From NCBI RefSeq assembly GCF_028453695.1, contig NC_135772.1:14074001-14138000 (forward strand): DNA of 64,000 bases. Reading direction: 5' to 3'. Of this stretch, positions 48,680 through 59,328 are shown in pieces. The stretch's first letter is position 1, and each line of letters opens with the position of its first letter. This stretch comes from Augochlora pura (Eukaryota > Arthropoda > Insecta > Hymenoptera > Halictidae). The position numbers and the translations under genes were made by a program. The notes below the pieces were generated by a model. The model searched no databases. It had not been told where the DNA came from and saw only the letters and a program-made list of their open reading frames with translations.

Positions 48680-48910
48680 CCCCATGCACTACGACTCCTT
48701 TTACGTTGCATTTATTAGCACTTACTTGTTTCTAATATTTTCCTTAATAGGGCCGGACAATTCTTGTTTCTTGTATTGTCTTTATTTACTTCCGTTTCTA
48801 AACTGTGGTAATAGAAAAATTCAATTTGATTTCGATTTAGAAGAAATTAATAATATTCATATTTAGTGGATCCTTATCACGAGTCTGATTCGTTATTACA
48901 GTGCAAGGGG
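48680..48910. mobile_element. TTAA-flanked miniature inverted-repeat element, type B
   Basis: TTAA borders both ends (48676-48679 and 48911-48914). The left end CCCCATGCACT faces AGTGCAAGGGG at the right, an 11-bp inverted repeat with one mismatch. The termini resemble family A (CCCTTTGCACT), but the subterminal sequence differs. Non-coding, AT-rich interior of 231 bp. Probably a piggyBac-type miniature element. Confidence 0.55.
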
Positions 48911-48914
48911 TTAA

Positions 48915-49935
48915 TAGAATACTGGACTTCGGCTAAATTGCATTACATTTGCAAGCCTATAAAATTCATCCGATAAGTATATGAATCTTAAATACCACTA
49001 CCTAATTAATACATAAATCTTCAGAAATTGTGACTACGGCTTTCCTTGCGGCTAGATGCACAAGGGTTAAGCCACGCGACGAAGATTTTGTGCAGCTTTT
49101 CAGACGCGCGATCATCATTCATTGTAGCGGCAACGAGATGAAATATTACTCGGCTACTATCAATATTTGACCTCCGGAGCAAACGTATATATAACGAATG
49201 CAACGTTTGTTTCTTCCGATGCATTATCATCTGTCGCAAGTAAGTCAATTAAGAAACTATGATACAAATAATGTAAAGACGAGTCGGCAAAGACGATGAC
49301 GACGTCGCTTGTTTCCCGACGATCGACGAAAGGGTGTGGGAAAAACCGCGACACCCGGTACGTGATTTATCGCCGGGGATTCTCTAAGGAGAGGCCATAA
49401 TCGGATCCTATGGAATATTCAGTATTAAACGAGCAATTTCACGGGCGGCGGGGGCTTCCCCTTTGCTTTTCCTCTTTTTCCTTTTCTCGTCTCTTTTTCT
49501 TTTTTCTTCTACGGCTACCGGCGAGAGATCTTGGAGAACAATGACGAGGCAGCGCGTGACTGTAATTAAGTTCCTCGTGATTAATGGCGGGCATCCAGGC
49601 TCGCTCCTCGTCGGCTGCATTAATTTACAACTCTGTTTAAGGCCCGCCCGTAAGAACCGGTACTACCGTCCGCCATAATTTTCTGTTGAGGAACGTTCTG
49701 TTTACATACCTGATAAAGTATACGCTTCCCGCCCAACCCCCGCCGCACCACCGTTTACCTCTTTTTAGTTCCGTTTCGACGGTACATCGTATTTCGCGGC
49801 GTCTCCCCGAGCGAAATATAATCGCGCGGCTCTTCGGAACGATCGGATCGAGCACCGATCGATCCACGAGCGACATTTGTTGGGTAGAAGTCACTTTATC
49901 CGTTCTTTTGCACCCTTTGCGAGGAGTACATTACG
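48915..49935. other. AT-rich to GC-rich non-coding block
   Basis: GC rises from about 49300 to 49900, with a T/C-rich tract at 49455-49515. Overlapping frames on both strands at 49408-49997 have no recognisable domain. Possible regulatory island. Confidence 0.4.
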
Positions 49936-49939
49936 ATCT

Positions 49940-50080
49940 ACATGTTCAATATTCTGTTTACATTGTTACTGGAATTTTTAGTAATTATTTTCGTTGATAA
50001 GTAGAGGGTGGATGCAAGACCGCTGACTTTATTTGTATTTATTTTACAAGTTGCAAAAATAAAATTTGATTATGTATTTA
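49940..50080. repeat. Diverged tandem duplication, copy 1
   Basis: ATGTTCAATATTCT, then ATAAGTAGAGGGTGGATGCA, CTGACTTTATT, ACAAGTTGCAAA and AATTTGATTATGTA recur in the same order at 50089-50182, with a shorter spacing in copy 2. Confidence 0.6.
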
Positions 50081-50088
50081 TGTAATGC

Positions 50089-50182
50089 AATATGTTCAAT
50101 ATTCTCTTCAATAAGTGGGGGATGGAAGCAGGACCTCTGACTTTATTCTACAAGTTGCAAATGAAAAATTTAATTATGTATA
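50089..50182. repeat. Diverged tandem duplication, copy 2
   Basis: ATGTTCAATATTCT, ATAAGTGGGGGATGGAAGCA, CTGACTTTATT, ACAAGTTGCAAA and AATTTAATTATGTA correspond to copy 1, with deletions of about 40 bases in total. Confidence 0.6.
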
Positions 50183-51374
50183 GAAAATCGGGATATACAG
50201 TTTAGTTTCCTCGTTATTAAAGTCTTCGATATATAATCTTTCGAGGAAAATGTTTTTACCGCTAGCAACAATACTTACTGGCACGGGGTTTACATGTTCA
50301 ACAATACTGTTCCAATAGACACGCTATAGTTGTATGCGGACGGTACAATCCTTCATCCTTCATTAAAAATTGTTATCTCCGTAATGATTTCACATCAAAG
50401 AAATTCCATTAAAATTTGCAGAATCGAAAGACCTCGCAGGAGCAACCGCCCTTCAACTTTAACTCTTCGCGTTACAATATTAATCATTCATTTTATAATA
50501 GCGAACAATTTGTCGAAGGAATCGAATGTAAAATAAGTAGTGTAAATTTATATTCATTGCACACGTGCCGAGAATTTAATTGAAATATTATCGCTAAATT
50601 TCGGTACTTTTGCAAAACAAAATTTCACGAACGCCTTTACAAACTTTATGGCAGATAGAATTTTTTCCTACAATGTTATCGTTCATTACGAAACGGATAG
50701 ATTCGAGTGAATTTAATAGCGACGGGCACGAACGGCGTCGAATCGAAGCGGATCGAACGACGCAAGTCTCGCGAGATAATCGGGAGACGGCGAGGACGGA
50801 AGAGGAGTTTCCAGATAAACGGACGGCTAACAGGAAGAACAAAGGGGCGGGGAGGGGTGCGAGGGCTTCTTCGTTAATTTAAGAATTTGCCTCGTTAGTC
50901 ACATCATGTCCACCTCGTTGGCCGTGCAGCAGTTGATACAATTAATTAAGCAGTCCGCCAGTGTTGCCGGATTCGTGGGATTTGATTAGAAGCGACCCCG
51001 GGGTGGACGCTTCTTTGCCGACGGGCCTCGTTTTTTTCCGGATATCGATGCCCATTAAGGTCGCGATTAGTCGACTTGCTGCTGCTTTTAATTCTCCCGA
51101 TCCCCCATTATACCGACCGACTGATTCCGTACGTTCGGAATTGTCGCCAAATATCATTCCATAAATTTTCTAATCGCCTCGTCGTAATATTTTCATATTT
51201 TTGTATAGAATAATTTCATGGTAGAAATAGAAAAATTATATTTACAATTTTATTTTAAAGGAGATCGAACACTTGCGAAATATTTAGTTTATTCGAAAGG
51301 CGTTTCATTAACTTTCATTAACTTTAATCCCGCATGAACAAGTCCTGTAATAAAACTCAGCGAAGCAAGATAAA
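50183..51374. other. Mixed non-coding stretch
   Basis: GC-moderate at 50690-51150. The frames at 50594-50882 run on both strands over the same bases. No gene recognised. Confidence 0.45.
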
Positions 51375-51378
51375 TTAA

Positions 51379-51608
51379 TCCTTTGCACTCGAGTGGCGCC
51401 TCTGGGGCACCAATGAAAATTGTTCTATCATTTCCAAAATAATTTTCACATTATTATAGATCGTTCTATTTAAAAGACTGTTAAAAGCGTAATTGTTTTA
51501 CGAGTCACAAGACGAAATCTCATGAATTGAATTAATAGAAAATGGGAATGCAGCTGGTCAAAATAACTATTTTGGATCTATGCTTAAAATGTCATCGAGT
51601 GCAAAGGG
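51379..51608 (+). mobile_element. TTAA-type miniature inverted-repeat element, family A copy 3
   Basis: TTAA on both sides (51375-51378 and 51609-51612). The left end TCCTTTGCACTCGAGTGGCG faces CATCGAGTGCAAAGGG at the right. The subterminal GGCGCCTCTGGGGCACC is the clearest copy of the family signature. Non-coding interior of about 230 bp. Confidence 0.75.
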
Positions 51609-51612
51609 TTAA

Positions 51613-52647
51613 AGTGTGAAACGAGAGTTTCTACAGACGCCGATCCTACTTAATTTTCATCTGCTTCAAGATAATCGCAACTTTGTTCCGTCACGTGAAC
51701 ACAGAAATTACGTAAAACCTGTACAAATGTTTTTCAGTTCTTAACGCGAATTGGAAAGCATTTCTTTGTCTCGAAAAGTTTCCAGGACGATTCAATTTGC
51801 CGGTTGCATACTCGCGATTCCATTGGCGAACGAACAGATCGGTTGGCAGAAATTGCGGAACACACTGCAAAATTAACGATTTAACCGCGTCGGAATAACG
51901 GCTGCACACGCTCGGAACACAACATTCCCGATCCTCGGCGAACTCGTCGGAAAGTCCCGCGATCTAATTACCCTCATTTTCCCCCGTGGACGATCTTATT
52001 TGTTTCTATTTCAATAAAATAAGCTCGATCGGCTATGGGACACGGTCAGACACCTGACACGTCTGTTGACCATAGCTTTACAGAACACGTCATAGTGACG
52101 AGTTTATCCTGGCAACTCGAAAATTTCGAAACGATCTGCATCGTTTAGCAAAACGTAATTATGCGAATGTTAACATTGAGCATTTTACGCTGTTCGTTTA
52201 ATATTCGTAATTTATTTCATAAAATCTACTTTTTATTCATATACAATTTAATCGAATATGATTTCTGCAAAATATAAGTTCAGTAATAATATGAAATTGC
52301 AGCTAAATCAAAATGTATTTCCTCTTTTAATAACTTTAAACGATAGTTTTAAACTTAACAATTATTGCAATAAAGGTTATTAATCTGCTGGGCAATTTCA
52401 AATAATAGAAATATATTATAAATAATTCTCGTGAATAGATCACGGACTTTTATACAAAGTAAAGATTGTCTACGTTAATTACAAGTTGCAGAAGCTACTA
52501 GTAGACATTTCTTTATTTCTTAAATTACTTTATCGAGTTGGAAATAATGTATCTTAAAACACTTCAGACGTTTTCACTGTCTTGTATTCGGTCTAGCTTA
52601 AAATCAGTCGTCTACGCGAAACCGATCCAAAATATTGTCGCCATCGA
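51613..52647. other. AT-rich non-coding stretch
   Basis: No gene recognised; a short GC-moderate patch at 51640-52100 carries one 72-codon minus frame without a known domain. Confidence 0.5.
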
Positions 52648-52651
52648 TTAA

Positions 52652-52854
52652 CCCTTAGCGGTCCTATGTCGAGTGTGACTCGACACAGTTATAAACTCCA
52701 ATGTTCATCGATAGACTCTATTCTACCATCATACTTGGCTAAAAATTAATTAATATGCAATGTCATTTAACTGGAACAATAATGACTAATAGAAAAGGCG
52801 TACCTTTCGCAAGGAAATCACGAAAATTAAGGATTCGGCGCGGACCCCAAAGGG
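52652..52854. mobile_element. TTAA-flanked miniature inverted-repeat element, type C
   Basis: TTAA on both sides (52648-52651 and 52855-52858). The left end CCCTTAGCGGTCC faces GGACCCCAAAGGG at the right, an inverted repeat of 13 bp with two mismatches. A perfect small inverted repeat, TGTCGAGT facing ACTCGACA, lies just inside the left end at 52667-52685. Non-coding interior of 203 bp. Probably piggyBac-type by target site and CCC termini. Confidence 0.6.
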
Positions 52855-52858
52855 TTAA

Positions 52859-53460
52859 AGATACAAGTCACCATTTGTGTTATAAATATTTGATTTCATT
52901 TTGATTCGCGTTAAATAAGAATCATTACGCGAAGATCTTTTTCATATTGGTCGAAACAGTTACGATCGCTGTTTCCAGTAGTTGTAAACAGCGGCAGCCG
53001 CGGGTCCGTGATCCTCCCACGAGCAACGCGATTCTCTCGATCGGCGGTCGCGGATTGAAACCGGCCGAGCGAGGAGAGAGCCCGTTCGATTTAAAGGGCA
53101 AGCAATTACACGGGCCCGCGATCGATTCCTCAGCCGAGTAATGAATTTTTTACGACGCGCCGCCGAAGAAGATCGTTCGTCCGCAGAACGGCGAGGCCCG
53201 TGTCCGATCGGCCGAGGCGTCGGCGTCGAGCCGAATTGAAACGAGCACCTCTCGACACGCCGCCAGCACGCGATTCGCTCCTATTCGCTGACAGAAGAAT
53301 GCGTATCGCGATCCGTCGGATCGCTCTCCCGTCGTTTATAATTTATTAAATTAACGCGGCCGACCTCGCCGATCTCCGCCGATTCCATGCCGTTCTTCGC
53401 GCGCATCGATCGACCGGTTTAATTAAAACTTTCCTCCCCTTCCGTTCGTTATTATCCTGT
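52859..53460. other. GC-rich island
   Basis: GC-rich from 52970 to 53440 with many CCG, GATCG and TTAATT words. The 64-codon plus frame at 52947-53141 has no recognisable domain. Possible regulatory or conserved non-coding DNA. Confidence 0.4.
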
Positions 53461-55250
53461 TAACGCTGAAACCACTGGACCGGCGAAAATCATTCATTCC
53501 AGATAACTGTTTCTTTTTTCTAATTACTCGATCGTAGCAGCGGCAACGTTAGATATTATTAACATGTTCTTCGCTGCCGTCGTTAGATCATTCGTAAGCT
53601 CTTGTTCGCCATAGTTGAACATTTGATTAACACCTTAGGCAGCGTGAACATTTGTTTATTAAGGTACATTTAGTAACTTTTCGAAATATATTTCTCAATA
53701 TAGAATTATTTAGTCTTTCTCTTTCTTCAGAATTGGAAAGGGCATAGCTGATTAAGATGGTCAAAACTGCCCTTAGAGGTTTTTCAATGAGTCATACACC
53801 GTTCGATAGCTGACCAATAAAAACTCATCTGTGCAAAATTTTAACCCTGGAACTTGTCCGTGAGGGTAGTTACAGGGTAAATTAGCCAAAATAAATAAAC
53901 CATGTGATATAGGATTGGAAAAATAAAATGTGTTTTATGGAAAAAAAAACTTAGTCTCCGACGGGATTTCAAGGTAATTTGTTTAATGGAAAAAGATTTT
54001 CAGGATACTTTTTAAGAAGTAGAATAACAAATAATTTTGCTCATCATTTTTTAGAAGCGTTCATTTTAAGTGTTACTTTAATAGTAAAAATAATAAATAA
54101 GTATTCTTGTACCCCGGGTCAAAGTAAATCTGGCCCTCGTTAAGGGATAGTTAAATGCAATGTATGCTTCTCATGCAATTATAAAACCAGATAAAAAATG
54201 AAAACTAAATTTCAGTGTTTTTAAAAAACATTACATTATGCAGGATAAACTAATGGAACAACTGGAAATCGGATAATAGTTATTTTTGATGAAAATAATA
54301 TTTTACAGAAAAATATGCGTTTATTCCCGGACATGAATTAATTAAAAAGCTTGGAAATATGTGATGTTACGCGCGGCATTTATAAATATTTAACCAATCT
54401 TTAAAAATCGCAATTTATGAATAAACAAACACAGAACATTTTTCAGAATTCCAATGTAGACCATTTCGTAGCCGCGTAAATGTGTTAAAAATTAATTAAT
54501 GTGAAAAGAAAAGTCATACCGCATGCACCGGATGTTGAATTACGTACGTGTAATAAACTTTTTGTTAGTGGAATACATGGGTAGATGTGCTTTTTGCTGC
54601 TTTTTGCAAATTTTTCACTTGCTACTTTTTTCTTAATTTAATGCATTTTTCACGATCCGTTGTATGATTTTAATTAGTAGACTGCAGATTTTTAGATTCC
54701 AATAACATTTACTATTGTCTACATATTTATACCTAAGAAAATTTATCACGATTTTTATTTTACTTCGTATTCATCTATAAATTTTATAATATAGAGTTTC
54801 AGTGGTTTGGTGGTGGTTTTTAGAAAGTTTGTTTTTGCAGTTTATTTCTAACATTAAAGACAGTAGGGACAATCAACTAAAATGTTATTTAAAAAAACAA
54901 AAATACCGTAATATTTAATACTTCCACATTCATGGTTAATTACTTAAAATACTCTATTCTTTCGTTCCTGCAGCGTTTTTTTATTTTTTTATACGAACGA
55001 CTCAGAAGTCAATCAGTCGAAGTTCATTAACGTTAACGTTGACATAAATTCGATTTATGAAGAAATTGACTACACTGACCGAAAGATCCTGTAACAAAGT
55101 TGTTGTTTGTTCTGCGTGACCCATTTTCAAAGAAAAATTAACTTCTGAACTGGTTTCTCAATTGACTTCTGAACCGTCCATATAACAAATGAATTCCACC
55201 ATACTTTCCTTAAACGAATAACATTTTCGTAGACAAGACTTCGCAAAATT
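53461..55250. other. AT-rich non-coding stretch
   Basis: At 53842 TTAACCCTGGAAC and at about 54135-54157 GTTAAGGGATAGTTAA could mark a further, badly decayed TTAA-type element of about 310 bp. The ends do not pair well, so it is not called. Confidence 0.45.
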
Positions 55251-55860
55251 ATAGTTTCGGCACCTGCGGCCTTATTCCGGACAAGCTAATGAAGTTCATT
55301 GACTCGATAATAAAACTCGGTAAATTCTGCCTCTTTGCGCAAACGGGCCACCTGTTTCGGTCGATCGGCGCAGTTCCAGCGTCGAGACTTGACGAACTGG
55401 ACGGAGCTTGCTTATTGTTTGTTACGCAAGGGTAGACGGACTGCTAATCGCGAACACTAACCAAGGAGAACATATGGCCGAGCGTATCGTGTCGGTGTTG
55501 CGCGTGGGCGTAGCGTGTCAAGCGTTTTTACGAGTCGACGAGCCGCACGGAAAGCTCGTCACGTCGACGTGTATCCCGGCAGCGGATTATTTAACCCCGA
55601 GGAGAGCATATGTCGCTACCCCCGTCGCCTAAATAAGGGCTATCGGCAATTAACCCGGCGTCGAAATCAAGCCGACGATAGACATCGCGTATAAAAAGCC
55701 GTTTTATTCGCCGCGGTGCACGCTATTACGTTATGGCGACAGGTTGCCCACTTTCCGGTTTCGCTTTGATTCGCGGCGCCTTCCAAGTCCGCGTTATCGA
55801 TGGGTTTGAAGGCTTCGCGATTGGTAACATCCGTGTGCTATAGTTGTTTCGTTTAACCCT
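55251..55860. other. GC-moderate block
   Basis: GC-rich from 55260 to 55830 with a 74-codon plus frame lacking a known domain. It ends at 55856 with TTAACCCTTTGCGCTTGAAG, a good match to the left end of the family A elements, but no right end is found downstream; probably a truncated copy. Confidence 0.4.
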
Positions 55861-58110
55861 TTGCGCTTGAAGGTATTTTCACTCGAAAAAGTAAACTCGT
55901 TTAATTTGTTCACTTATAATATTTTTATCTTGTATGATTTTATTTCTTTTTGTTTATTTGGTACCTGGAATCTCGTCTGAGATTTATATTGATTTACCAG
56001 ATAGATTTATTGCATCGTATTATAGCTAAATCTTTAGATCACACAAAACAAAACTCCAAATAATAGCACTTTCTATTCAATTCTTTTATATTTCCTCACT
56101 TTTTTGTATTTGAGATAATGAAATTGTCGACGATGTGGAAAATCAACTACTAAGGCATTTAGTAATTATAAAGAAACCTAAGAAATATAAACTCAAATTT
56201 AATACATTTACTAAGTTTACTAAATTTATTAAATTTAATAAATACACTGTTACGAATGAATATACATATATGGACATCTTTAAGAAGGAAATCTTTTTTT
56301 TTAATTGGACCAAACGAGTTAGACTGTCCTGAAATCGTAGGACTAGTTTACTAAAAAATGTGTAACAAATTCTTGTTTTATTAAGTCTGCATAATTTATT
56401 TGTATACGGCCTATTCCATATAACATTTGTCAAATTTCATCATCCCATTTTTATTTTCACGACTATTACGAGTTTCTCTACGCAGCAAAGCCTAATGGGC
56501 ATCATATATTTTTTACATTCTTTACGAATATAAAATATCCTAACTGCTATCAATAAACAAACGGAAATATAAAAGAAATCTCCGAGGATTGTTACGTAAT
56601 TTCAAGATTCGACATGATATTCCTCGTAAATTGTGTTCCAGTTTTCTTAAACGCGCGAAATTGCACGTAATGTTTATTTGCACTATGAAAAAAAAAGAGA
56701 AGGGCGCAGGACCGTGTTCTCGAGTCAGGTGTCTGGAGAGCAGTGGAAGAGCGTGTGACTCGATCGACAGTGTGTACAACGAGCGTGGCAAGGTGAAACA
56801 ACCGGGAGGGTTGACACTGGGACTGAAAAAGTCAGTTTCGCGCTAGTGACCTACCCTTTTGCACTCGCCTCGCACTTAACCACCTCCGCAGGACATTGCA
56901 GCTGGAAAAGGAGGACACACCCCTTGGACGTCACCCGTTTCTTACCAGCACACTCGTCTTCCTGTCAGAATAAATAAATTTTCTTCCGCGGCAGTCTCGG
57001 GGGATAAAATTAAACGCGCTCGTACGGAGATTACCGGCCCTGGGGGCAAGGAGCGAATTTATTGACGCGTTCGTTTAACAATTTCTTTGCAGGCGCATCG
57101 ATAACGCTGTCCGACACTTTGAATCATTTTTACGATTGCAATTGATAAGCTGTTGATGGAAGACGGCAGTGTTTTAATATAAACGGGTTTGATAAAAATA
57201 TGATATAGAAATTCGTAAAAGCTTTACGAAAAGTTAACAGCATCTGAACAATAAACATTCGGACAGTCTTTGAGTTATGTACTTTATTTAATTTAGAGGT
57301 AAACATATGTAATGGCGATTTTTATGGTTACTAAAGTTTTGTTTTATTTAACAATTAATATAGATTATTTTTAGAATACTAAACTTGAGTACATTCAGTT
57401 AGTACATATGTAGGTCAGGTGATAATAAATCATGTTCACGAATAATGTGACGTTGTTTAATCAAACTAAAAGAACACGACGTTACTATGGGTATCTATAA
57501 TACATTCTAACACTTTGCGATAATTATTTTCTATAGTTTCCATCAGCTATAATAGAGACAATATTTGAAAAGCTCGTCATCCGAGAAATTAATTCAAAAG
57601 TGAAATTGTTCCGCCATTATCCAAATATTGGGTGAAAACTGGGAACAGTAGAAATCTTAAAAGATACGGGAAACTTTTTTAAATCCAATGATGTCTAAAT
57701 CTAATTGTTAAATTATATTGTTTGGAATTGTTGTAACTGCCTGTTTAAGTATGGCAATGTGTCGACGATTTTGTATTTCCGTGAAAATTTCTTTAACCAG
57801 CACGCAATTAGATATACGTGAAAATTATGCATCATAAAAGAGAAATTAATAGACAATATAATTATAAAATAATAAACACAATTGTAAAACATGGTATATT
57901 TTATTTATAATACCAGCGGGAGAGTTTAGGTAAGAGAGACTTCTTTAGTTGATGTTACGTCTAATTAACAAATTCCGCTATCGCGAGCTGCGTAACGGAA
58001 TAAATTGTTATATTAAATCTCGATATTCGAGGCATCGATGCTGTATCGTCATCACTGTCCCGGGGTCCCTTCGGCGGATTGCGCAGTAACGAAACTCCTC
58101 CGACGTTTAA
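55861..58110. other. AT-rich non-coding stretch with a GC-moderate patch
   Basis: A GC-moderate patch lies at 56690-57090. Frames at 56135-56433 and 56540-56846 overlap on both strands. No gene, RNA or repeat recognised. Confidence 0.45.
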
Positions 58111-58880
58111 GACGCGCTCTATCTTCGGCCACCTATAAGTCGATCCCCGTCGATATAACGGGACGCGTGTTTCATCCACCTAAACGCACCGCTTTTGTAA
58201 ACGTACGAAGAAAATGAGGAAAGGAGGTAGGGAGGAGGAGGAGTAGAAAGAGGAGGAAGAGGTGGAGGAGAGGGGGGCAGAAAATCCCGTGGCACGGTTG
58301 AGCTGCACGCAAGTTTCACTGCTTTCGAGCAGTTATGGAGGGCGCATGCCTGCATATTTCATGAGCAAACAGACTTCAACCCCCGTGGCATGCGCTGCAA
58401 CCACCCTTCCGATCCCCCTCCATCCCCCATCCCCCCCTCTCTGTTCGTCAAGACCAGCCGGAGTTTCGACGAGACCGGGCCCCGCTTCAAAAAGACTTTG
58501 CCGCAAGGAAAGTTGCGCGGGGGCCGAATTATTAACGAATTTCCGCCTGGTCAACGAATAAGTCTCTCTCCTCGTCGCCTGCCGCCGGCCCGCGCTGTAT
58601 CGTTTGATCGAGCCATTAATTACGCCGGCCCTATACGCCGCGTAGTCGAGGTCCGCGGCGCAATTTTTAATGACCCCCTGGCTTGATTAAAGGCGACTCC
58701 GCGGAATATTTTTCGTCCGAGAATTCTAGGGAACCGACGGCAAACACCGGTGCCAAACTAGGAGGACCCGGCCGATGGTCTCCGCATTCCAGGAGAATAT
58801 TTCGTACCGCGATTCTTCGGCCTCCGTAATTTATTAACGCGAAACCCGGCGAGCTTCGAAAGCGATCGGTTTATTTATAA
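58111..58880. promoter_or_regulatory. GC-rich island with purine then pyrimidine tracts
   Basis: A GGA-rich purine tract at 58205-58275 is followed by a C/T-rich tract at 58400-58445, the same order as in the island at 16.4-16.9 kb. Frames of 99, 98, 78 and 73 codons on both strands overlap and show no domain. The composition suggests a regulatory island; direction unknown. Confidence 0.3.
58403..58437 (-). other. Potential G-quadruplex motif (minus strand)
   Basis: C-runs of 3, 5, 5 and 7 separated by loops of 7, 5 and 2 bases on plus give four G-runs on minus and satisfy the standard four-run rule. Confidence 0.6.
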
Positions 58881-59080
58881 GGATAACGGAATTGAATTTA
58901 ATCAGATCTTCCGCCGTTTTTAATTATAGCGTGTGCTCAAATTGTGAAGCTTGTTCAACGGTTATTTATTAGTAATTTTATTAGTAATTTCTTTGTAATT
59001 TCGATAAGCTTGAAAGGAAATTATGCGAAACTGGTTTGTTGATAATGTGTCGGAGAAATGAGTAGATAGATTGAACGATG
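58881..59080. other. Short AT-rich spacer
   Basis: Nothing recognised. Confidence 0.4.
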
Positions 59081-59084
59081 TTAA

Positions 59085-59324
59085 CGCTTTGCACTCGAAG
59101 CCATTTTAACTGTAAATATGAAATAATATTCCTGACTTATAGTATTTCTATTCTATGCAATAAAGTGCACTTTTATGCGTATGAAATTGTTGTTTGCAAC
59201 TCGTAGCAACAGTTTCACTACTAAACGATTTTTCAAATCTAAACCTTATTGTTATAAAAATTATTTTGGAACGTAATAGAATAATTTTAGTGGTGCCTCA
59301 GAGTCACCATTCGAGTGCAACGGG
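59085..59324 (-). mobile_element. TTAA-type miniature inverted-repeat element, family A copy 4 (inverted)
   Basis: TTAA on both sides (59081-59084 and 59325-59328). The family right end (CGCTTTGCACTCGAAGCC as read on plus) lies at the low coordinate and the signature subterminal (GGTGCCTCAGAGTCACC) at the high coordinate, so this copy is reversed relative to copies 2 and 3. Non-coding interior of about 240 bp. Confidence 0.72.
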
Positions 59325-59328
59325 TTAA

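Noticed and set aside
53842..54157. Possible fifth type of TTAA-bordered element
   Set aside because: Left TTAACCCTGGAAC and right GGGATAGTTAA do not pair over more than a few bases; could be two unrelated words.
55856..55876. Family A-like left end TTAACCCTTTGCGCTTGAAG
   Set aside because: A good end match, but no right end or shared interior downstream; recorded as a possible truncated copy only.
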